This document shows, piece by piece, positions 1 to 4,032 of a DNA stretch of 5,420 bases. The notes below the pieces were generated by a model, which had not been told where the DNA came from, made no database searches, and was given only the letters and a program-made list of their open reading frames with translations. The DNA is taken from positions 1 through 5,420 of the forward strand of contig JAGQUE010000288.1 of NCBI GenBank assembly GCA_020438665.1, written 5' to 3'. This stretch comes from Nocardioidaceae bacterium. GTDB taxonomy: Bacteria > Actinomycetota > Actinomycetes > Propionibacteriales > Nocardioidaceae. Each line of letters starts with the position of its first letter. Position 1 is the first letter of the stretch. The translations under genes and the position numbers were made by a program.

Positions 1-1
1 G

Positions 2-175
2 CACTTCCAGCCAGGTTGGGGTTTTAGGGGTGGCAGCGTTCTCGACGCGATCGTCGACTCGGGCTGGTATCGCAGCCAGTGGCAGACCGGCATCTCCCTG
101 CCCGGGGACCTGACGGGGCCCGGCTGCGATCCGCCACACTTTCTCCATGCAGATCATGGCCGCAGGGTTGCCTGA
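2..175 (+). pseudogene. 3' remnant of a DUF3626-like gene, truncated, running in from the left edge
   Basis: This frame is open from the window edge to a TGA at 173-175 (57 codons) and reads like protein rather than a shadow. It begins HFQPGW, continues GGSVLDAIVDSGWYRSQWQTGIS, then loses resemblance to anything. DUF3626 proteins, as I remember them, carry an HFHPD-type motif followed by a VLDAL..G.YRSQFETGIS segment and then a conserved GGD region of considerable length. Here the first two elements are present and the GGD part is absent; the frame stops about 28 residues later, after overlapping the start of the acetyltransferase gene at 147. I therefore read it as a gene cut off at its 3' side by a rearrangement. 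The function of DUF3626 is unknown. The family assignment comes from memory of the motif alone; a short chance open frame is the alternative. Confidence 0.45.
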
Positions 176-1034
176 GGACGCCGACGTGATCGTCTCGTTC
201 GTCACGAGGACCAGCCCGCGGACGGACCGGGCCATCCTGCGCTCGGGGCTGGTCGCGCAGACCGCCGCGTTCCTGCGCGTCTTGCTGGCACGCCAGCCTG
301 ACGGGGCTCTAGCGGCGGTCGCCATTGGCCGGGCGGGGTCGAACCTCCCGGCAGGAGCCCTGTTCGCATTGGTGGTGGTGCGCCCCGACCTACGGGGCAG
401 CGGCGTGGGGTCCGCGCTGTTCGCCAGGCTGATGGCCGACCTTCCTAGCGACCTCACGCGCCTGGCCTCGGGAGTGTTCGCCGACGACGAGGCATCGCTG
501 GCCGTCGCCCGGCACTGGGGCTTCGAGTCCGTGGGACTGTCCGTCACGACATCGTGTGAGGTGTCGACTGCCTCGGCACCGACGCCACTGGGAAACCTGA
601 GCTTGGAGACCTGCGACGATCTTCGCTTCGCAGACGAAGACGCGGTCGAGGCGATGCTGCTGGCCAGCCAGACCAATCCGGAGGCCGACCTCGGGCTCGT
701 CCTCGACCTGGCTAGCCTCCGTGAGACGCCCGCGCCCGGACAACGAGCAGTGACCGCGCTCGCGCGCGTGGACGGACATCCCGCCGCGATCTCCTACGCC
801 GTAGCCGACGGTGACCAGATGCACGTGATCTACACAGGCGTCGACCCGGCTCGGCGTGGGAACGCGCTCGCCCGTGCGACCAAGGAGTACCTGCACGCAC
901 ACGCCGCGGGTCTGGGCATCCGAACGGTGCTCACCGACAACGATGAGGAGAACCCCGGCATCCGCCGCGTCAACGAGCAGCTCGGCTATACCCCGCACAG
1001 CGCGACGCACTGGATGATGCGGCCGCGGCCCTAA
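147..1034 (+). CDS. Tandem-domain GNAT family N-acetyltransferase
   Basis: This 295-residue protein has two GNAT folds in one chain, a layout shared with MshD-like and aminoglycoside-type acetyltransferases. GNAT enzymes transfer an acetyl group from acetyl-CoA to an amine; the substrate is not deducible. The N-terminal domain (about 1-140) has the acetyl-CoA loop VVVRPDLRGSGVGSALF at 76-92, with the R-x-x-G-x-G signature at 83-88, followed by the LAVARHWGFE segment at 118-127. The C-terminal domain (about 150-295) has GVDPARRGNALARATK at 231-246, where Ala240 replaces the second loop glycine, and then TDNDEENPGIRRVNEQLGY, a segment typical of second domains in such tandem proteins. The start is ATG 147; an in-frame ATG at 156 is an alternative. 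Neither has a clear Shine-Dalgarno sequence, so translation may be leaderless or weak. It is cytosolic with no signal peptide. It overlaps the dying DUF3626-like frame and converges on the parDE remnant. Confidence 0.88.
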   Translation: MQIMAAGLPEDADVIVSFVTRTSPRTDRAILRSGLVAQTAAFLRVLLARQPDGALAAVAIGRAGSNLPAGALFALVVVRPDLRGSGVGSALFARLMADLPSDLTRLASGVFADDEASLAVARHWGFESVGLSVTTSCEVSTASAPTPLGNLSLETCDDLRFADEDAVEAMLLASQTNPEADLGLVLDLASLRETPAPGQRAVTALARVDGHPAAISYAVADGDQMHVIYTGVDPARRGNALARATKEYLHAHAAGLGIRTVLTDNDEENPGIRRVNEQLGYTPHSATHWMMRPRP

Positions 1035-1124
1035 ACCTCCAAACACCAGGACAGCCCGGCCTGGGACCCCACACGCGGCACTCCGCACAGCCTCACGCCT
1101 CGTAGATCGATCGGCTTGCGATGA

Positions 1125-1325
1125 CTACTCCCAGGACTGCTGGGGATCGAGGTGCCGTCGCAGCTCCATGGCGTCGTGCTGCACTTGCCCGACCACGAGG
1201 GGCTCGCCTCGCTTCGGCATATCAGGAAGTGGCGAGGGCGGTGAACCGTTCCACCCGGCGAGCGGGCGGCGCTCTGTGCCAGGTGCCAGGAGGCGACGCC
1301 GTCGCCCAGCTCGGGGCGCGAGCGC
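1125..1325 (-). pseudogene. parE: ParE toxin remnant: C-terminal half only, frameshifted
   Basis: ParE/RelE-fold toxins are about 95 residues; type II ParE poisons gyrase and is neutralised by ParD. Only the second half is recognisable here. One frame carries GRSRPELGDGVASW (near 1290-1325), like the RPELGEGVRSF segment of ParE, then about 17 unrelated residues, then RHFLICRSEAS, like the RxLIFYR strand (1202-1234). The match then jumps by one base, between the codons at 1202-1204 and 1197-1199, into another frame with LVVGQVQHDAMELRRHLD, matching the ...VVRVLH...D..RHL end of ParE, and stops at TAG 1125-1127. The N-terminal half with its helices is missing. With that deletion plus a frameshift no toxin can be made. 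The order, downstream of parD on the same strand, is the normal operon order, which strengthens the identification. Confidence 0.68.
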
Positions 1326-1326
1326 C

Positions 1327-1462
1327 CAACCGCCCATGAAGTCGTCGAGCGACTCGTCATCGACGTCGTCGAAGCGGCCCGAGGCAAGATCCGCCCAGAT
1401 CTCACCAGCTCCTCGATGAGCTCATCATGGTGCTGGCTCAAGACCGCGTTCCGCGTCGCCAT
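1327..1462 (-). pseudogene. parD: ParD antitoxin remnant: N- and C-terminal ends joined, middle deleted
   Basis: The frame from ATG 1462 reads MATRNAVLSQHHDELIEEL followed by VRSG, an almost textbook N-terminus of a ParD antitoxin (strand plus first helix of the ribbon-helix-helix DNA-binding fold). The residues that should follow (R-Y-x-N-A-S-E-V-L-R-E-G-L-R and the acidic helix) are missing. Immediately afterwards, two bases out of frame, comes EIWADLASGRFDDVDDESLDDFMGG (1326-1403), which resembles the C-terminal, toxin-binding tail of ParD. The two ends have thus been brought together by an internal deletion of roughly 30 codons that also shifted the frame. The start has an excellent ribosome binding site (1468-1475). 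In the original frame translation continues through nonsense sequence, and the open frame ends at 1031. The start is well supported; residual function is unlikely because the RHH second helix is gone. Confidence 0.72.
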
Positions 1463-1467
1463 CTCGG

Positions 1468-1475
1468 TCACCTCC
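1468..1475 (-). promoter_or_regulatory. Ribosome binding site of the parD remnant
   Basis: On the minus strand GGAGGTGA lies five bases before ATG 1462. It is a near-perfect Shine-Dalgarno sequence, the strongest in the window, and it fixes the parD start at ATG 1462 rather than at the in-frame GTG at 1471, which falls inside the Shine-Dalgarno itself. It survives although the gene behind it is broken. Confidence 0.7.
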
Positions 1476-1494
1476 GTTGGCAGTATGCGCCAAC
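1476..1494 (-). promoter_or_regulatory. Inverted repeat directly upstream of parD: possible operator/-10 region
   Basis: GTTGGC and its exact complement GCCAAC are separated by seven bases (arms 1476-1481 and 1489-1494), immediately next to the Shine-Dalgarno of the parD remnant. On the minus strand the spacer contains CATACT, a plausible -10 hexamer; no convincing -35 is seen at the expected distance. ParD proteins of this fold autorepress by binding inverted repeats in their own promoter, so an operator overlapping the -10 fits the family. This is inferred from position and symmetry only; a six-base palindrome can occur by chance. Confidence 0.35.
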
Positions 1495-1546
1495 TCGCGG
1501 AGGCCGGTCCCGCATGCGGGGATCCCCTTGTCGGACGGTGCCACTC
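1494..1546 (+). repeat. Dispersed palindromic repeat, copy A (longest, most diverged)
   Basis: It begins CTCGCGGAG, as copy C does, then has CCCGCATGCGGGGATCCCC and ends CCACTC. The core is two overlapping perfect palindromes, CCCGCATGCGGG (1509-1520) and GGGGATCCCC (1518-1527). Relative to copy C it has small insertions before the core, inside it and before the final CACTC. It lies between the parD operator and the TPR-like fragment. Confidence 0.42.
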
Positions 1547-1549
1547 AGT

Positions 1550-1678
1550 GCCGGCCCGGCGGCCCTCGCGCTGGCAGGCCGAGACGGCCCGCCCGTAGAG
1601 CGCGCTGGCCGAGGTGAAGTCCAGGCCACGGTAGGTCGCCTCCGCCAGCCCGCTGAGGGCAGTGCCAGATCCGCGAAC
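1550..1678 (-). pseudogene. Short TPR-like fragment, no start codon
   Basis: The minus-strand frame shared with the VOC stop codon and the parD start stays open here and contains ALSGLAEATYRGLDFTSAS followed by ALYGRAVSACQREGRR. The spacing of small and aromatic residues (G-L-A-E-A-x-Y ... D-F-x-x-A-x-x-L-Y-x-R-A) is that of a tetratricopeptide helix pair, and resembles the TPR segment of actinobacterial LuxR-type regulators. There is no ATG, GTG or TTG ahead of it after the VOC stop, and the resemblance fades on both sides, so it is a fragment and not a gene. Whether it derives from a regulator is inference from residue pattern; it may also be a chance open frame in GC-rich DNA. Confidence 0.33.
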
Positions 1679-1693
1679 GCTCGCGAGGCTAGA

Positions 1694-2122
1694 TCAGAAG
1701 AACTGGTCAATCAGGACCGCATTGCCGTCGGGGTCTTTGAGCGTGATCGACGCCGGGCCGGCTTCGCCCTCAGCGCGGCTTTGGAGTGCAACGCCCGCCT
1801 GCTCGAGAGCCGCCTGGATCATGCGCACGTCCGCATACGTCTCCAGCCGCTCCATCCGATTGGTGAGGCCAGGATTGAAGGTGAGGATGTTGCCTTCGAA
1901 CATCCCGTGGAATAGACCGATCGTGGTCTCACCGTTCTTGAGGATGAGGTAATTGTGCTCGGCCGCACCGCCGGTCACCTCAAAGCCGAGCTTCTCGTAG
2001 AACGCGCACGACGAGTCCAGATCCGCCACGCTCAGGGACACCGAGAACGCGCCAAGTTCCAGCCTTCCGGGAAGGCCGGTGGGAGCGGCCTGGACCGCAG
2101 GCAATTCTTCAGAGTCTGACAT
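1694..2122 (-). CDS. VOC superfamily protein (glyoxalase/bleomycin resistance/dioxygenase fold)
   Basis: About 142 residues. From [18 protein letters not shown] onward it matches, as I remember it, a widespread single-domain VOC family of about 120 residues: [10 protein letters not shown], then [44 protein letters not shown] and finally the signature end [19 protein letters not shown]. The fold pairs two beta-alpha-beta-beta-beta modules around a metal or ligand site. In this subfamily the classical glyoxalase His and Glu ligands are not evident (Ser/Leu in strand one, Asp in VLIDQ), so no reaction should be assumed. Start: ATG 2122 (MSDSEE) is chosen because the ten residues before it (from ATG 2152 or 2149) look non-coding; none of these starts has a strong ribosome binding site. 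About 20 residues still precede the family core. It stands alone and ends next to the TPR-like fragment. Confidence 0.85.
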   Translation of the reverse strand: MSDSEELPAVQAAPTGLPGRLELGAFSVSLSVADLDSSCAFYEKLGFEVTGGAAEHNYLILKNGETTIGLFHGMFEGNILTFNPGLTNRMERLETYADVRMIQAALEQAGVALQSRAEGEAGPASITLKDPDGNAVLIDQFF

Positions 2123-2431
2123 CCCCAGACTGTGGCTGCCTCGTCCCATCATGTCAACCGCACCCGCCCGAACGGCCGCTCGGGCACTCGCCGGGTCACG
2201 CGAGCGGCGTCAGAGGTGGTTCCGCTCCTAGCGGTCTTTCACTCCCTTGAGGATCCTGGCTCGGTCAGCGTGTGTCGTACCGGGTTCATCATCGTCACAT
2301 CACGAGCATGGTGGACGTCGGGGCGGTCGCGCTCCTGACTCAGTCAGTCCATCGCGCTTCCTCGGGCTAGGCACATCCTCGCGATTTCGGGATCCTCGGC
2401 CGGCGCCGGGGCAGCGTGCAGACTGGTGTTC
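2123..2431. other. Divergent intergenic region between the VOC and GNAT genes
   Basis: No supported gene lies here. It must hold the promoters of both flanking divergent genes, but I see no convincing -35/-10 pair on either strand. Two short symmetric elements are visible: GCCCGA/TCGGGC arms with an eight-base spacer at 2166-2185, just ahead of the possible upstream VOC start, and CTGACTCAGTCAG at 2335-2347, a perfect palindrome around a central C, about 85 bases before the GNAT start. Either could be an operator; neither is long enough to be sure. The sequence CGGGATCCTCGGCCGGCGCCGGGG at 2389-2412 is merely GC-rich and is not a full copy of the dispersed repeat. Confidence 0.3.
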
Positions 2432-2869
2432 ATGGTCCTCGACATCGTGATCGCCGCCGGCCCGCTGCTCGAGGATTGGCGGACGATTCACAACGCGATC
2501 ATCCCCACCGCCCTTCTTTCGGCCGAGGCGGTTGCCGAGCGGTCCACTCACTCTCATCTGACCTTGGCCTACGCCGATCGGCGGCTGGTCGGCAACGCAA
2601 CAGTCCGACCGCCGGGGCTGTCCGACGCCGTGGCGACGGTGATTGTTCGGATCCTGCCCGAGCACCGACGCAGGGGGCTGGGCAGCGCCTACCTGGAGGC
2701 CGAGATCGACCACGCTCGTGCCATGGGAGCCCGACGCATCGAGACCGTCGTGCTTGCGTCGAACACCGAGGGCATCGCTTTCGCCCAAGCCCGCGGCTTT
2801 GTCGAGCACGACCGATACGTTCTCGACGGGGATGTGATCCCTTTCATCGACCTTCATCTGGTCGAGTAG
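2432..2869 (+). CDS. Single-domain GNAT family N-acetyltransferase
   Basis: A 145-residue protein with one GNAT domain. The acetyl-CoA binding stretch is VRILPEHRRRGLGSAYL at 72-88, with R-R-x-G-x-G at 79-84, followed by a helix and strand (EIDHARAMGARRIETVVLAS) and the NTEGIAFAQARGF segment at 111-123, where the asparagine and the A-R-G-F turn are typical of the fold's second half. The length is normal for the family. The substrate is unknown; stand-alone GNATs of this type acetylate small molecules, peptides or protein N-termini. The start is ATG 2432; a GTG at 2426, two codons upstream, is possible. No clear Shine-Dalgarno precedes either. It is transcribed divergently from the VOC gene and convergently with the methyltransferase gene. 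No signal peptide or membrane segment. Confidence 0.88.
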   Translation: MVLDIVIAAGPLLEDWRTIHNAIIPTALLSAEAVAERSTHSHLTLAYADRRLVGNATVRPPGLSDAVATVIVRILPEHRRRGLGSAYLEAEIDHARAMGARRIETVVLASNTEGIAFAQARGFVEHDRYVLDGDVIPFIDLHLVE

Positions 2870-2917
2870 CCGCGACCGAACCAAGCGACCATTGGTCAAG
2901 GCCTCGTCACCACGTAA

Positions 2918-2937
2918 GCGACCACCCCAGGGGTCGC
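2918..2937. terminator. Possible bidirectional terminator hairpin
   Basis: GCGACC and GGTCGC form a six-base-pair stem around an eight-base C/A/G loop. It sits between the convergent ends of the GNAT gene (2869) and the methyltransferase gene (3033). There is no T-tract on either side, so if it terminates it does so as an actinobacterial-style hairpin without U-run. A shorter GACC/GGTC pair lies at 2887-2897. Confidence 0.3.
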
Positions 2938-2981
2938 CCAGTGACTCGGAGGCCAGACAGCCGCTCCGCTGCTAGCTGGAG

Positions 2982-3020
2982 CCGCGGAGCGACCCGGCGC
3001 GGGATCGCGCACCGGCACTC
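2982..3020 (+). repeat. Dispersed palindromic repeat, copy B
   Basis: It shares CGCGGAGCGACCCG exactly with copy C, then GCGGGATC, an ACCGG box and the terminal CACTC. Its core at 2994-3015 is an imperfect 22-base palindrome centred on GATC. It ends 13 bases from the stop codon of the methyltransferase gene, in the same orientation as the other two copies. Confidence 0.55.
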
Positions 3021-3032
3021 TGCTGACGTCGG

Positions 3033-3818
3033 TCACGTGGGGCGCATGGCCAGGGTGACGAAGAGAGTGACGGATGCGAAGAGCCGTTCGCTTCGTAGGT
3101 GTTCCAGCCAGGTTGCGCCTGCCGCGTCCGACAGGTAGCCGGCCTGGACGGCCCGCGCGGTCACGCGCTGAAACCCGAAGACTCGGTCGGCTTCTGCGGT
3201 GTCGCGGAAGACGGCCGTAACCGGGATCACCCGAGCCGGTTGGAGCCCGGTTCGTTCGCACAGGCCCGGGAGCTGGCGACCGATCCGAGAGTTACGCACG
3301 ACTCGGTCTGTGATGAACCTGCGGTAGGCGATTGGTGTTGCTGGCTCTGTGAAGTCGATGAGCAGGGTGTCCCAGTCAGGCTCGGCGAAGGCCGCGATGC
3401 CGCCGGGACGAAGGACCCGCGCAGCCTCGCCGATGACCACGTCCGGGTGCGCGACGTGCTGCAGAACCCGATCTGTGTGGATGCGGTCGACCGATCGATC
3501 GGCTAGATCGAGGTCATGGATGTCGCCGGCGCGGATCTCGACCTGCCCGATGTCCGCGAACTCCGCCGCGGCCTCGGCAACTGCTTGGGCGTCGTTGTCG
3601 ATGCCCAGCACTCGGCCCGTTGGTCCAGTGGCGACCGCGAACGCAGCCAGATCCGCCCCCGGACCGCATCCGAGGTCCACGACGGTGGCGCCCGCCACGA
3701 TTCGGAGCTCGTCAACGACCAACGACTTGTACGCCTGGCCCAGCTCCGAGGCGGCCAATCGACTCAGGTAGTCCGCCGGACGCTCGGCCTCGAGAACGGT
3801 CTTCATGCGAGCCAGCAT
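3033..3818 (-). CDS. Class I SAM-dependent methyltransferase (UbiE/Methyltransf_11 type)
   Basis: A 261-residue protein with the Rossmann-like methyltransferase core. Motif I is VVDLGCGPGAD at 46-56, which holds the methionine part of S-adenosylmethionine. The acidic end of strand two is LGIDND at 71-76, contacting the ribose hydroxyls. AGDIHDLDL follows at 97-105, then RVLQHVAHPDVVIGEAARVLRPGG at 117-140, the usual post-motif segment of the UbiE/menaquinone-type group. The C-terminal third (RNSRIGRQLPGL onward) is the substrate-facing part and suggests a small-molecule substrate, not identifiable. The start is ATG 3818 (MLARMK); ATG 3806 is an alternative. Neither has a strong ribosome binding site. 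Length is normal and the frame is intact. It is divergent from the ATPase gene and lies between repeat copies B and C. Stand-alone methyltransferases of this kind are common in actinobacterial accessory regions. Confidence 0.9.
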   Translation of the reverse strand: MLARMKTVLEAERPADYLSRLAASELGQAYKSLVVDELRIVAGATVVDLGCGPGADLAAFAVATGPTGRVLGIDNDAQAVAEAAAEFADIGQVEIRAGDIHDLDLADRSVDRIHTDRVLQHVAHPDVVIGEAARVLRPGGIAAFAEPDWDTLLIDFTEPATPIAYRRFITDRVVRNSRIGRQLPGLCERTGLQPARVIPVTAVFRDTAEADRVFGFQRVTARAVQAGYLSDAAGATWLEHLRSERLFASVTLFVTLAMRPT

Positions 3819-3902
3819 GACGCACCATCGGTCGCCCCGGCCGGCCTCTCGTCTCGCAAGGGGGCGGGGCCCTCACATGGAGGTTGACCGTTAGACGATG
3901 GG

Positions 3903-3945
3903 CTCGCGGAGCGACCCGATGCGGGATCCCGTACCGGGTCCACTC
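3903..3945 (+). repeat. Dispersed palindromic repeat, copy C (best palindrome)
   Basis: It begins CTCGCGGAGCGACCCG and ends CACTC. Positions 3913-3940 form a 28-base near-palindrome: outer arms GACCCG/CGGGTC, a centre CGGGATCCCG, and only two mismatched pairs between them. The first 14 bases after CT are identical to copy B, and ATGCGGG-ATCCC is shared with copy A. It lies in the divergent intergenic region between the methyltransferase and ATPase genes, so it could also act as an operator there. Confidence 0.55.
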
Positions 3946-4032
3946 CGAGGCACGGTCCGGCCGCCGGCGCGTGGGGTCGCGTGGCGTTCGGTACCTGTGG
4001 CGCGGCCACGACGGTTCGCGCCATGATGGCCC

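Noticed and set aside
390..1088. Minus-strand open frame of 232 codons opposite the tandem GNAT.
   Set aside because: Antisense shadow; composition is low-complexity and the plus strand encodes clear GNAT motifs.
2300..2899. Minus-strand open frame of 199 codons opposite the small GNAT.
   Set aside because: No recognisable motif, and it is antisense to a well-supported gene.
5..3115. Fourteen-base direct repeat TTCCAGCCAGGTTG at 5-18 and 3102-3115.
   Set aside because: Both copies lie in coding sequence in unrelated contexts and similarity ends abruptly; chance is a sufficient explanation in GC-rich DNA.
3884..3889. TTGACC as a -35 box for the ATPase gene.
   Set aside because: No -10-like hexamer at 16-18 bases downstream; that stretch is the repeat copy C.
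3890..3896. GTTAGAC matches the integron attC core consensus GTTRRRY, and the cassette-like gene content made an integron tempting.
   Set aside because: No RYYYAAC partner at a suitable distance on either strand, no matching core beside repeat copies A or B, and no integrase in the window.
3863..3900. Minus strand GCCCATCGTCTAACGG looks like the 5' end of a tRNA-Glu.
   Set aside because: No D-stem partner, anticodon arm, T-arm or 3' acceptor strand follows.
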